A DNA stretch of 64,000 nt from Caulobacter sp031457805. GTDB taxonomy: Bacteria; Pseudomonadota; Alphaproteobacteria; Caulobacterales; Caulobacteraceae. The notes beneath the pieces were generated by a model. That model saw nothing but the letters and a program-made list of their open reading frames with translations. It searched no databases and had not been told where the DNA came from. This document shows, in pieces, positions 1-9,137 of this stretch; the first letter of the stretch is position 1; each line of letters begins with the position of its first letter. Position numbers and translations under genes: made by a program. Location of the stretch: assembly GCF_031457805.1 (NCBI RefSeq), contig NZ_JAVDXI010000005.1, positions 186,001-250,000 on the forward strand. The letters are read 5' to 3'.

Positions 1-2498
1 TTCGAGGCCTTGACGAACATGTCGTCGCCGCGATCGACGCCGGTGAAGTATTTCGAGCGCCAGGTGAAGGTGGCCCGGGCCGAGAACGGACCGTTCTCGT
101 AGAAGGGGCTGACATTGACCTGGTTCTTCGAGCTGTAGGGCAGCGGCGCGCCCGACTGGCCCGAGGCGTCGGCGTAGGTGTAGTTGGCCAGGACGCCGAA
201 GCCCATGCCGAAGGTCTGCTGATAGGCCAGCGCCAGACCCTTCACCTCAGCCGAACCCGCATTGAACGGACGGCTGATCTGATAGGTCGTGACCTTGCCT
301 TGCGATTGGTTGAAGTAGGCTTCCGGCTGGGTGCGCTGCAGGATGTAGTTGGAGATATCCTTGTAGAACACCTCCGCCGACAGGATCGCCTGGGGCTGGA
401 AGTACCACTCGGCCGAGGCGTTGAAGTTGCTCGACTTATAGGGCTCCAGCGCCGGGTTGCCGCCGCCGCCGGTCAGGATGCCGTCCGACAGCCAGAAGTA
501 GTTGGTCATGTCCGAATAGTTCGGACGCGCGATGACCTGCGCCGCCGCGAAGCGAAGGACGAGGTCCTCGCGGGCGTCGACGATGATGTTCACGCTGGGC
601 AGGACGTTGTCGTAGCTCTTCTTGGTCGACTGCCAGGTCCAGTCAGCGGCCTTGTTGCAGGGCGCGCCCGGCTTGCAGACGTAACCGGCGCTGTCGACCG
701 AGGTCTTCACGTAGCGGACGCCGAAGTTGCCGCGCACGTTATCGGCCTTGAAGTTGGCTTGGGCGTACAGGGCGTCGATGTCTTCCTGGATGTTCCAGTT
801 GCCGGCCGTGAACTCGGCGGCGGCGAAGATCGACGGCTTGGGCATGGTCGCGCCCGCCGCCAGCCACTTGCCGCTCTCGACATACGAGACCATCGACTCG
901 CCGTCGATGCGGAAGCGGCTCTGCATCTGGGTCCCGACGCCGTCGAAGCCCTTCAGGTAGTTGCTGGGCACGGTCGAGGGGTTGAACGACGAAGCCGGGG
1001 CGGCGACGCCGGTGATGGCGATGCCCGCATACTGCTGACCGGTCTGGTGTTCACGGCGCTTGTAGCCGACCTGGACGCGCTGGATGACGCCGTCGAAGTC
1101 CTTGCCGAAGTCGAACTGGGCGTACTTTTCCTCATCCGAGGTGGGCTTGCTGACGAGGTTGCCGCTCCAACCCGGATCGGTCGCGAAGGCGGCCGGGTTG
1201 CCCATGACATTGGTCGTATAGGTCAGGCTGCCCGGGCTTTTCGGCGCGCCGCTGATGTCGACGGTGTAGCTGGCCCAGTTCAGGAATTCGAGGAACACCT
1301 GACGCTTGGTGCCGCCGTCGGCGCTCGACTTGCCAACCTCGCCGTTCAGGTCCCAGCCGTCGCCGTTGTAGCCGCCCTTCAGGTGGAAGGTGTCGGACTT
1401 CAGGCCAGCCTCGCGGTACTGCACGTCCAGTACGCTGAGCGCGTTGTTGAACGAGGCCTTGGAGACCACGCCGTTGTTGACGGTCAGGCCGGTCAGCGCA
1501 CCCAGGCTGTTCCAAGTGTTGCCCTGGAAGGCGTACATCGACTGGTTGGTGTTGTCGTAGTCGGCGTCGATCTTCAGCCAGTTAAACTCCAGCGAGAGCT
1601 GGTCGTTCGGCTTGTACTGCAGCGCAGTGGTGTAGGTCGTCCGCGTACGCCCCTGCTCGAAGTATGACGCGCCGAACGCGTTCGGGCTGCGGGCGTTGAG
1701 GTTCGCCGTCAGGGTGCTGGCGCACGAGCCGACGCAACCCTTGGTGCGCGAGTCGACCGGGTTGTCCGGATTGCCCCCGGCCCATTGATTGGCCGCGATC
1801 GTGCCGTAGGTCTCGACGCCGTCACGGCGCAGTTGGTCTTCGGCGCGCTGCACCGAGAAGCTGGCGCCGAAGGTGCTGTCGGCGTTCTTCCAACTGGCCA
1901 GCAGCGAGCCCTGCAGATCACCCTTCTTGGAGCGGTCGGTGTAGAGATAGCTCACCGCGCCGGCGATCGTGCCGGACTTCAGGTCCAGCGGCTTGCGGGT
2001 GTTGACGATGACGGTGCCGCCGATGCTGCCTTCGTCGATGCGCGCTTCGGGCGACTTGTAGACGTCGACCTTGCCGACGATCTGCGGCGCCAGCAGCGCG
2101 TAGTTGAAGGTGCGGCCCGGAGAATCCAGGATGAACCAGTCGGCCGACGCGACGGTCTGGCCATTGAGCAGCGTGCGGTTCAGCGCCGGGTCGGTGCCCA
2201 GGATGCTGACCTTCTCACCTTGACCGAACGCGCGATCAACAGTGACGCCCGGGACGATCGTCAGCGCTTCGGCGACGTTCGAGCTCGGGAACTTGCCCAC
2301 GTCTTCAGCGGTGACGACGTCGACAATGGCGTCGGCTTTGCGCTTGGACTCGATCGATTGCAGCAGCGAAGCGCGGATGCCGGTGATGACCACCTCTTCC
2401 ACTTGGTTGCCGCTGCTCTGGGCCATCGCCGGCGCGGCGATCATGACCACCATCGCGCTGGCGGAGGCCGCCAGAACGGATTTACGGATAGTCTTCAT
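1..2498 (-). CDS. TonB-dependent receptor (amino-sugar locus), 3' end off the window
   Basis: Outer-membrane receptor importing a large or scarce substrate with energy from TonB. The 832 visible codons start at an ATG (2496-2498). They give a signal peptide (residues 1-26, cleaved after AMA), a TonB box EEVVITGIR at 34-42, a plug domain and then beta-barrel strands; the C-terminus lies beyond base 1. The layout fits the Xanthomonas/Caulobacter-type receptors. It is divergent from a GntR regulator and the glucosamine-6-phosphate genes, so uptake of GlcNAc or chito-oligosaccharides is the likely role. The C. crescentus receptor in this position is, from memory, the one called NagA in transport studies, not the deacetylase. 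The substrate is inferred from context; the family call is firm. Confidence 0.9.
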   Translation of the reverse strand, partial: MKTIRKSVLAASASAMVVMIAAPAMAQSSGNQVEEVVITGIRASLLQSIESKRKADAIVDVVTAEDVGKFPSSNVAEALTIVPGVTVDRAFGQGEKVSILGTDPALNRTLLNGQTVASADWFILDSPGRTFNYALLAPQIVGKVDVYKSPEARIDEGSIGGTVIVNTRKPLDLKSGTIAGAVSYLYTDRSKKGDLQGSLLASWKNADSTFGASFSVQRAEDQLRRDGVETYGTIAANQWAGGNPDNPVDSRTKGCVGSCASTLTANLNARSPNAFGASYFEQGRTRTTYTTALQYKPNDQLSLEFNWLKIDADYDNTNQSMYAFQGNTWNSLGALTGLTVNNGVVSKASFNNALSVLDVQYREAGLKSDTFHLKGGYNGDGWDLNGEVGKSSADGGTKRQVFLEFLNWASYTVDISGAPKSPGSLTYTTNVMGNPAAFATDPGWSGNLVSKPTSDEEKYAQFDFGKDFDGVIQRVQVGYKRREHQTGQQYAGIAITGVAAPASSFNPSTVPSNYLKGFDGVGTQMQSRFRIDGESMVSYVESGKWLAAGATMPKPSIFAAAEFTAGNWNIQEDIDALYAQANFKADNVRGNFGVRYVKTSVDSAGYVCKPGAPCNKAADWTWQSTKKSYDNVLPSVNIIVDAREDLVLRFAAAQVIARPNYSDMTNYFWLSDGILTGGGGNPALEPYKSSNFNASAEWYFQPQAILSAEVFYKDISNYILQRTQPEAYFNQSQGKVTTYQISRPFNAGSAEVKGLALAYQQTFGMGFGVLANYTYADASGQSGAPLPYSSKNQVNVSPFYENGPFSARATFTWRSKYFTGVDRGDDMFVKAS

Positions 2499-2769
2499 AC
2501 TCGGCTTCTCCCCATTATGCCGGGCCGATTGGACCCGGAGCCGAACCCCAAGCCCAATATGATACCAATTTTCCGGGAGGATCCGCAGAAAGTGGTACTT
2601 CTCAGGCCTCGGGACGCGACTGTGACGGAAATTTTGCGAATGACAAGGCCAAAAAGAAACCAATTGCAGACCATGTTCTTATTGGTATGAAAATGGTCCT
2701 ATGCTATCGACGCAGCCAAGGGGCGCTGCAACATCTTGCGGCGCGGCGCGAGCCAGGGAGGGTTGAGCA
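2499..2769. promoter_or_regulatory. Divergent promoter region between receptor and gntR, with inverted repeats
   Basis: This 271-bp space must hold the promoters of both the receptor (leftward) and gntR (rightward). It is clearly more AT-rich than the flanking genes. ATACCAAT (2562-2569) is repeated inverted as ATTGGTAT (2681-2688). GACCAT (2669-2674) and ATGGTC (2693-2698) form a second inverted pair around the latter. HutC-type GntR regulators of amino-sugar genes bind TGGT/ACCA half-sites, so these are plausible operators for the adjacent regulator. No promoter boxes were assigned with confidence. Confidence 0.45.
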
Positions 2770-3513
2770 ATGACGTTTGCAGAACGGATCGGTCGGCTCG
2801 ACGCCGCCGGCGACCATGCGCCGCTCTACCGGCAGCTCCAGCGCGCGCTGCGCGAAGCCATCCAGAAGAAGATCCTGGCGCCCGATGACGCCCTTCCCGC
2901 CGAGCGGGACATGGCGGACGAGTTCAGCATCTCCCGCATCACGGTTCGCAAGGCGCTGGACGGTCTGGTCAGCGAGGGCCTGCTGACCCGCAGGCAGGGC
3001 GCCGGCACCTTCGTGGCCGCCCGAGTCGAGAAAAGCTTCTCAAAGCTGTCGTCGTTCACCGAAGACATGATCTCGCGCGGACGGGTCCCGCGCAGCGAGT
3101 GGATCAGCCGCAGCGAAGGCCAGGTGACCCCCGAGGAGTCCCTGACCCTGGGGCTGTCGCCTGGAACTCCGGTCTATCGATTTGCGCGGATCCGCTACGC
3201 CGACGGCGCACCGATGGCGGTGGAGTATACGACGATCGCGGCCTTCGCCCTCCCCTCCACCGAAGTGGTCGGCACCTCGCTCTATGAGGCCCTCGAGACG
3301 ACCGGCCATCGCCCGGTGCGCGCCCTGCAACGGCTGCGTGCGGTGCTGTTCCAGGCCGAACAAGCTGACCTCCTGGGCGTGCCTGTGAAGGACGCGGGCC
3401 TGCTGATCGAGCGACGGGGCTTCCTGAAGGACGGACGGGCCGTCGAGGTCACGCAATCGTACTACCGCGGCGACGCCTACGATTTCGTCGCGGAACTGAA
3501 TTCCCTGTCTTGA
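2770..3513 (+). CDS. GntR/HutC-family transcriptional regulator of amino-sugar genes
   Basis: 247-residue repressor. An N-terminal winged helix (about 18-83) contains ISRITVRKALDGLVSEGLL and the wing RRQGAGTFV. It is followed by a UTRA ligand-binding domain (about 88-240), the architecture of HutC, DasR and NagR regulators that sense amino-sugar phosphates. The ATG is preceded by GGGAGGG. It is the first gene of a three-gene rightward operon with a SIS-domain deaminase and nagA, and is divergent from a TonB-dependent receptor. It probably represses both directions until GlcNAc-6-P or GlcN-6-P accumulates. The family is clear; the effector is inferred from neighbours. Confidence 0.9.
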   Translation: MTFAERIGRLDAAGDHAPLYRQLQRALREAIQKKILAPDDALPAERDMADEFSISRITVRKALDGLVSEGLLTRRQGAGTFVAARVEKSFSKLSSFTEDMISRGRVPRSEWISRSEGQVTPEESLTLGLSPGTPVYRFARIRYADGAPMAVEYTTIAAFALPSTEVVGTSLYEALETTGHRPVRALQRLRAVLFQAEQADLLGVPVKDAGLLIERRGFLKDGRAVEVTQSYYRGDAYDFVAELNSLS

Positions 3514-3541
3514 GTACGACCTGAAGTCCGAGGAGTAGAGC

Positions 3542-4633
3542 TTGGAGGCGACTGTCTTGACCCGTCCTGAGACCCCCGCGCCTGCGGGCGCGTCGCCTCT
3601 GGCCCGCTCCCCGGAATCCACGCGCATGTTCCAGGAGGCCGGCCAGGCCGCCACGGTCGCAGCCGCCCAACTGACGGCCAACAGCGACAAGATCTCGGCC
3701 CTCGCCGCCCGCCTGCGCGCCAATCCGCCGCGCGTCGTCGTCACCTGCGCGCGAGGCAGCAGCGATCACGCCGCCACCTTCGCGCGCTACCTGATCGAGA
3801 CCAAGGCGGGCGTTCTGACCTCATCGGCCGGCCTTTCGGTGAGCTCCGTGTACGATGCATCGCCCAATCTCGAGGGGGCGCTCTACCTGGCCATCTCGCA
3901 GTCGGGCAAGAGCCCCGACCTGCTGGCCGCCGTCCGCGCGGCCAAGGCGGCGGGCGCCTACGCCGTGGCCCTGGTCAACGTTGTGGACTCCCCGCTCGCG
4001 GCGCTGGCGGATGAGGTGATCCCGTTGCACGCCGGGCCCGAACTCAGCGTGGCGGCCACCAAATCCTACATCGCCGCTCTGGTCGCCTTGACCCAGTTGA
4101 TCGCCGCATGGACCGAGGACACCGAGCTGACCTCGGCGCTCGACCGCTTGCCCGACCTGCTGACGCAGGCCTGGGACCTGGACTGGTCGCCGGCCGTCGA
4201 GCGCTTGCAATCCGCCCGCAACCTTTACGTCCTGGGGCGGGGCGTCGGCTTTGGCGTGGCGCTGGAAGCCGCCCTGAAGTTCAAGGAAACCTGTGGCCTG
4301 CACGCCGAGGCCTTCAGCGCCGCCGAAGTGCTGCATGGCCCGATGGCCCTGGTGAAGGACGGATTCCCCGCTCTGGTCTTCGCGCAGGACGACGAGAGCC
4401 GGGCCAGTGTCGACGATATGGCCGCCGGCCTGCGGGCGCGCGGGGCCGACGTTCTGATCGCCGGCGGCGAGGACGCCGCGCCAGGCGCGCTGCCGACGCT
4501 TTCCAGCCACCCGGTGCTTGAGCCGATCTTGATGATCCAGAGCTTCTACCGAATGGCCAATGCGCTTTCAGTCGCGCGCGGCTACGATCCCGACAGCCCG
4601 CCCCACCTCAACAAGGTCACCGAAACCGTCTGA
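3542..4633 (+). CDS. nagB-II: SIS-domain glucosamine-6-phosphate deaminase (NagB-II type)
   Basis: Probably converts glucosamine-6-phosphate to fructose-6-phosphate plus ammonia in the cytoplasm. Two SIS sugar-phosphate isomerase folds are visible (about 50-190 and 215-345), with ARGSSDHAA, ISQSGKSPD, KFKETCGLHAE and AAEVLHGPMALV. It resembles the isomerase half of GlmS but has no glutaminase domain, as in NagB-II/AgaS proteins. There is no ATG near the 5' end. TTG 3542 follows GAGGAG (3530-3535), and TTG 3557 follows GGAGG (3544-3548); the first is used here, giving 363 residues. The stop overlaps the nagA start by one base (TGATG), indicating translational coupling. Confidence 0.85.
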   Translation: MEATVLTRPETPAPAGASPLARSPESTRMFQEAGQAATVAAAQLTANSDKISALAARLRANPPRVVVTCARGSSDHAATFARYLIETKAGVLTSSAGLSVSSVYDASPNLEGALYLAISQSGKSPDLLAAVRAAKAAGAYAVALVNVVDSPLAALADEVIPLHAGPELSVAATKSYIAALVALTQLIAAWTEDTELTSALDRLPDLLTQAWDLDWSPAVERLQSARNLYVLGRGVGFGVALEAALKFKETCGLHAEAFSAAEVLHGPMALVKDGFPALVFAQDDESRASVDDMAAGLRARGADVLIAGGEDAAPGALPTLSSHPVLEPILMIQSFYRMANALSVARGYDPDSPPHLNKVTETV

Positions 4634-5769
4634 TGCTGGCTGCACTGGAAAATGGCCGTATCCTGACGGGCGAGGGCGTCATTGAAGGTCGGGCCCTGTT
4701 GATCGAAGGCGGGGTGATCAAGGCGATCGTCACGCGCGATGCGATCCCCGACGACGCCCAGCGCCTGGACCTTGACGGCGGCCTGCTGACCCCCGGATTC
4801 ATCGACACCCAGGTCAATGGCGGCGGCGGGGTTCTGTTCAATGACGCCCCCACGGTGGAGACCATCGCCACAATCGGCGCGGCCCATCGCCCCTTCGGCA
4901 CGACCGGTTTCCTGCCAACCCTGATCAGCGACGACCTGCACGTCGTCGACCAGGCGATGCGCGCCACAGAGCAGGCGATCGCCCAGGGCGTTCCGGGAGT
5001 GCTGGGCGTCCATATCGAAGGCCCGTTCCTCAATCCGAAGCGCAAGGGCATCCACGACGCGGAGAAGTTCCGCGTCATTGATGACGAGGCCATGGCGCTG
5101 CTGACCTCGTTGAAGGTCGGCAAGATGCTTGTCACGCTGGCGCCGGAGCGCACGACGCCGGAGATGATCCGTCGACTGGCGGACGCCGGCGTGATCGTGG
5201 CGGCGGGGCACACCAATGCGCTCTACCCGACCATGCGCCAGGCCTTGGACCACGGCCTGACCGGCTTCACCCACCTGTTCAACGCGATGTCGCCGCTCAC
5301 CAGCCGCGAACCGGGCGCCGTTGGAGCCGCGCTGGAGAGCCAGGAGGCATGGTGCGGAATCATCGTCGACGGTCGCCATGTGGACCCCGTCACGTTGAAG
5401 ATCGCGCTGCGCGCTCGACCGCTGGATCGCTTCATGCTGGTCACGGACGCCATGCCCACCGTGGGGATGGCGGATAAGCAGTTCACGCTGCAGGGCCGCC
5501 ATATCCGGGTGGTCGACGGCGTCTGCGTCGATGACCAGGGCACGCTCGCGGGCTCGGACCTGGACATGGTCAGCGCCGTTCGGAATGCGGTGACGCTGTT
5601 GGATCTTAGGCTGGAAGACGCCGTCGTGATGGCGGCTCTAGCCCCGGCGACCTTTCTAGGGCTTGGCCAGCGCCGCGGCGCTATTGCGCCAGGCTACGCG
5701 GCGGACCTTTGCCTGCTGGACGATCGTCTTGAGGTCACGGCCACGTGGATCGACGGCGTCACCGCCTGA
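4633..5769 (+). CDS. nagA: N-acetylglucosamine-6-phosphate deacetylase
   Basis: Removes acetate from GlcNAc-6-phosphate to give GlcN-6-phosphate, feeding the SIS deaminase encoded just upstream. The 378-residue amidohydrolase shows GFIDTQVNGGGG (55-66), HIEGPFLNPKRKG with metal ligand Glu129, the metal histidines His193 (AGHTN) and His214 (THLFNAMSPL), His249 in GRHVDP, and catalytic Asp272 in VTDAMPT. The length is normal for the family. It is the last gene of the gntR operon and is followed by a strong hairpin shared with the convergent receptor gene. Confidence 0.96.
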   Translation: MLAALENGRILTGEGVIEGRALLIEGGVIKAIVTRDAIPDDAQRLDLDGGLLTPGFIDTQVNGGGGVLFNDAPTVETIATIGAAHRPFGTTGFLPTLISDDLHVVDQAMRATEQAIAQGVPGVLGVHIEGPFLNPKRKGIHDAEKFRVIDDEAMALLTSLKVGKMLVTLAPERTTPEMIRRLADAGVIVAAGHTNALYPTMRQALDHGLTGFTHLFNAMSPLTSREPGAVGAALESQEAWCGIIVDGRHVDPVTLKIALRARPLDRFMLVTDAMPTVGMADKQFTLQGRHIRVVDGVCVDDQGTLAGSDLDMVSAVRNAVTLLDLRLEDAVVMAALAPATFLGLGQRRGAIAPGYAADLCLLDDRLEVTATWIDGVTA

Positions 5770-5792
5770 CGACGGAGAGCCAGGAAAACGAA

Positions 5793-5824
5793 AAAGGGCG
5801 CTGACCGCGAGGTCAGCGCCCTTT
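5793..5824. terminator. Bidirectional terminator between nagA and the convergent receptor
   Basis: A perfect 14-bp stem (AAAGGGCGCTGACC / GGTCAGCGCCCTTT) with a GCGA tetraloop. It has A-rich bases on the left and a short T-run on the right, so it can terminate both converging transcripts. Confidence 0.85.
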
Positions 5825-5853
5825 CCGCATTTACGCGCAGATGACGCGGGAGC

Positions 5854-8800
5854 TTAGAACTTCCACTTCACGCCCAGATAGTACTGGCGACCATAGTGGA
5901 CGTACTCTTCCGAGATCATGCGGGTCGAGTCGTCGACCTTGCTATCTTTCTCGTCGGTCAGGTTGATCATTTCCAACGTGACCGTGAAGTTCTTGAAGTT
6001 GTAGCTGATCTGGCTGTCGATGTTCAGCGTCTTTTCCTTGATGCGGACATCGTTGTTGTTCGTCGCCGAGGGAGCCACCTGGATCAGGTACGGGTCACGA
6101 TACGAGGCCGAGATGCGGGCCTTGAAGTCGTTCTTTTCGTAGTAGAGCGTGGCGTTGTAGGCGTCGGGCGACAGGTTCACCAGCGGCTGGGTCAGCATGA
6201 CCGCCGGCGTGACCAGGACGCGCGGCGTGCCCGAATAGACGGGGTTGGCGATCACGTACTGAATGTCGCTCTTGACGTGGGTGTAGTTCACGATGCCGCC
6301 GAAGCCGTCGAACGGCGCGGGCAGGAACGTGAACGGACGCTGCAGCGAGACCTCGAAGCCCTTCAGCTTGCCGCCGGGGGTGTTGATCTGGGTCGTCACC
6401 GTGAACAGCGTGTCGGCGGTGTTGCCGTTCGACAGCAGGCTGTCGGGCAGCTGGGTTTCAGCCCACGGCATCGCGACCGACGAGGTCTGGATGTAGGACT
6501 TGATGTCCTTCTGGAAGAAGCCGACCGAGAACAGCGTCTCCTTGTCCGGATACCATTCGAAGCTCAGGTCCAGATTGTTGGCCAGCATCGGGTCCAGGTC
6601 GGGATTGCCGCGCGTGAGGGTCTGGGCGGCCTGGCTGATGGCGCTGTAACCGGGCGACAGGTTCGGCAGTTGCGGACGCGTCATCACCTTGGCGGCGGCG
6701 AAGCGGACGAAGAAGCTGTCGAAGGGCTGGGCCGAGATGTTCAGCGACGGCAGGGTGTTGGTGTACTGGCGCTTGACGGTCTGGGTCGCGCCGATCGGCA
6801 CCCGCTGGCTGAACGTGCCGCCCAGCGTCGTGACGGTCTGGGTGGTGTTGCCGATGCTGTAGTTGCCGGTGGCTTCCTGCTCGGTCTTCACATAACGGAC
6901 GCCAAAGTTACCGCGCACCGGGATGTTGAAGACGTCGTAGTCGAAATCACCTTGCAGGTAGAACGCGGTGTCCTTCTCGGTGATGGCCCGAATTGCGCCC
7001 AGCTGGTTCAGGACGCTGAGACGGAAGTCGCCGTTGGCGTTCACGCAGTTGCAGTCATAGCCGAGCTTTTCGCGCAGCTTGTCGAGGTCCGGCGCCAGCC
7101 ACGAGGTCGGCACGCCAGCCGGGATGTCGAGACCGCGACCAAAGCCGGTGATAACCCGCGACACGTCCGCGACCGTGACGCCGGCGGGCAGGCCGAACGC
7201 GGCTTCGTTGGTGAAGGTGGTGGCGGAGTTGCCGGCCAGCACCCGCGAGTTCAGGCGCTTCTCCCACGAGGTGAAGCCGTACTCCTTGTACTTGGCGCCG
7301 TAGCGCAGCTTGAACCCGTCGAGGATCTGGTAGTCCACGTCGGCGAAGAAGGTCTTGAAGGTGTTGACCGCCTTGCTCGGACGCATGCGCAGCAGCGAGG
7401 CGTCACCCAGGGTGTTGGTCGGGCTGTAGACGTAGTTCGCCGGGTTGGTCGGATCGAAGCCGTAGTTGAAGTTCGGCAGCTTGTCGTTGGCCGAGTAGTC
7501 GTAGCTGTAATTGTCGCTGTCGTAGCGCTCGAACGAGAAGGTCGTCTGTTCCGGGTTGTCCTGGATCGAGCGCGACTGGCCGTAGCCGACCTTCAGGTTG
7601 CCGCCTTCGCCGAACTTGGTGTCGTAGGTCAGGGCGAACTGGTTGAACTCGGTCTTCAGCGTGTCGTGGCGGTACTCGGTGCGAACGTCGACGTCGTCGA
7701 ACGTGCCCTTGATCAGGTTGCCGTTGCTGTCAGCCGTGAAGTTCACGACGTCGGTCTGGGGCAGGCCCGCGCCGCTGCGGCTGAACGAGATGATTTCCAG
7801 ATAGGTTTCGTCGCGGTTGTTCTGGAACTTGGCCAGCATCGCGTCGAGGGTCAGGGTCGAGCGGTCGGTCGGACGCCATTGCAGCGAGCCGGTGACGCCC
7901 AGACGCTCTTGATCGTAGTCCAGACGGCCGTAGCGCGGGATCCGCGGGTGCCACAGGTTGTTGGCGGTGCCCGAGGCGGCGGTGACGGTGGGGTTGGTGC
8001 CGCCGGTCACAGTGCCGATCTGGGCGCAGGTCAGGGCCGGGCCGCTGACGGGATTGTAGGCCGCGCCCGAGCAGGGGAACGCCGTCGAGGAGTTGAAGCG
8101 GACCGACGGGTTTTCCCAGCGGCCGGTCGACGAGCCCTCTTCGCGCTGAGCGCGCGTGGCGTAGGCGACCGACAGCAGCGCGCCGACTTCACCAATGCCG
8201 GTGTCCCAGCGGTTGCTGACCAGGAAGGTGTAACGCGGGTCGCTCTTCCGCGAGAGGTCGTTCCAGCCCACCTTGGCGCTGGCGCTCATGGTGAACTTGC
8301 TGAAGTCGAACGGACGGCCGGCCTGCAGATCGACGATCGCGCCCAGCGAGCCTTCTTCGTTCATGGCCGACGTCGACTTGCGGACGGTGACGCTGTTGAA
8401 CAGCTCCGAAGCAAAGATCGAGAAGTCGAACTGACGGCCGCGGTTGGCGCCGCCCGAACCGTCCTTGCCACCGGTGGTGGCCAAGGCTTCCAGGCCGTTC
8501 AGGCGCACGACGGTGAAGTCAGGACCCAGGCCGCGAACGGTGATGGTGCGACCTTCGCCGCCGTCACGGTCGATCGAGACGCCCGGCACGCGCTGCAGCG
8601 ATTCAGCCAGGTTGAGGTCGGGGAAATCGGCGATGTCCTGCGCCTTGATGACGTCGACAAGGTCGTTCTCACGACGCTTGACGTCCAGAGCGTTGGCCAG
8701 AGAGGCGCGGAAACCGGTGACGACGACGGCTTCGACCTGATCATCGGCCGGAGCGGCCGGAGCGGTCTGCGCGCTCGCCGCGCCAGCGAACGCCATCGCC

Positions 8801-8868
8801 AGCGCCAGGGCGCCGCCCGAGACGCCGTATTGCAGGCCGCGCACGCGTCCCGTGGTATTCTTGGACAT
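5854..8868 (-). CDS. TonB-dependent receptor, Xanthomonas/Caulobacter type
   Basis: A complete 1004-residue outer-membrane receptor. It has a signal peptide (1-33, ending ASA), a TonB box EAVVVTGFR (46-54), a plug domain with DFPDLNLAESLQRVPGV, a large barrel and a C-terminal phenylalanine (WKF). The start chosen is ATG 8866-8868, directly behind GGAGGAGG. A longer reading frame to 8994 would run back through the operator region, so it is rejected. It converges on nagA across a shared terminator and is probably part of the same GlcNAc/chitin uptake regulon, but with its own LacI-type operator pair upstream. The exact substrate is not readable from sequence. Confidence 0.93.
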   Translation of the reverse strand: MSKNTTGRVRGLQYGVSGGALALAMAFAGAASAQTAPAAPADDQVEAVVVTGFRASLANALDVKRRENDLVDVIKAQDIADFPDLNLAESLQRVPGVSIDRDGGEGRTITVRGLGPDFTVVRLNGLEALATTGGKDGSGGANRGRQFDFSIFASELFNSVTVRKSTSAMNEEGSLGAIVDLQAGRPFDFSKFTMSASAKVGWNDLSRKSDPRYTFLVSNRWDTGIGEVGALLSVAYATRAQREEGSSTGRWENPSVRFNSSTAFPCSGAAYNPVSGPALTCAQIGTVTGGTNPTVTAASGTANNLWHPRIPRYGRLDYDQERLGVTGSLQWRPTDRSTLTLDAMLAKFQNNRDETYLEIISFSRSGAGLPQTDVVNFTADSNGNLIKGTFDDVDVRTEYRHDTLKTEFNQFALTYDTKFGEGGNLKVGYGQSRSIQDNPEQTTFSFERYDSDNYSYDYSANDKLPNFNYGFDPTNPANYVYSPTNTLGDASLLRMRPSKAVNTFKTFFADVDYQILDGFKLRYGAKYKEYGFTSWEKRLNSRVLAGNSATTFTNEAAFGLPAGVTVADVSRVITGFGRGLDIPAGVPTSWLAPDLDKLREKLGYDCNCVNANGDFRLSVLNQLGAIRAITEKDTAFYLQGDFDYDVFNIPVRGNFGVRYVKTEQEATGNYSIGNTTQTVTTLGGTFSQRVPIGATQTVKRQYTNTLPSLNISAQPFDSFFVRFAAAKVMTRPQLPNLSPGYSAISQAAQTLTRGNPDLDPMLANNLDLSFEWYPDKETLFSVGFFQKDIKSYIQTSSVAMPWAETQLPDSLLSNGNTADTLFTVTTQINTPGGKLKGFEVSLQRPFTFLPAPFDGFGGIVNYTHVKSDIQYVIANPVYSGTPRVLVTPAVMLTQPLVNLSPDAYNATLYYEKNDFKARISASYRDPYLIQVAPSATNNNDVRIKEKTLNIDSQISYNFKNFTVTLEMINLTDEKDSKVDDSTRMISEEYVHYGRQYYLGVKWKF

Positions 8869-8979
8869 AGAACCTCCTCCCGTTCGACCATTGGACGGCG
8901 ACGTCGCCGCCGCCTTGGCCTTCGTATCGGCTCCGCGTCCTTCCCGCGAAACCGCCCCCGGCCTTGAAGTCTTCGTTTT

Positions 8980-9025
8980 TGCTACCGGTGTCACAAGCCT
9001 CTCTGGGTTTTTGACACCGGTATCA
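8980..9025. promoter_or_regulatory. Tandem LacI-type operator-like palindromes upstream of receptor
   Basis: Two near-palindromes, TGCTACCGGTGTCA (8980-8993) and TGACACCGGTATCA (9012-9025), each match the symmetric TGACACCGGTGTCA at 12 of 14 positions. Their centres are 32 bp apart, about three helical turns. They also form a perfect 10-bp inverted repeat (8984-8993 with 9012-9021). LacI-family regulators of sugar genes bind this kind of central-CG palindrome. They lie 112-157 bp upstream of the receptor start and do not resemble the repeats at the gntR promoter. Confidence 0.65.
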
Positions 9026-9137
9026 GACTGCTAACAAAGGCGGAGGCGACCCACAAGGCCACAATGCGGTCATAAGCTAAGAGACTCTGCGGCCCGTTGC
9101 GTTTCCGACACAATCGGCCCGGCCGCTGGGGATCGGG

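Noticed and set aside
300..1667. A 455-codon plus-strand frame
   Set aside because: Antisense shadow of the first TonB-dependent receptor; no ribosome site or recognisable domain.
5896..8967. A 1023-codon open frame on the plus strand opposite the receptor gene
   Set aside because: It is the high-GC shadow of the receptor on the minus strand. Composition is rich in Arg/Gly/Val/Asp with no motifs, and the receptor's signal peptide and TonB box are clear.
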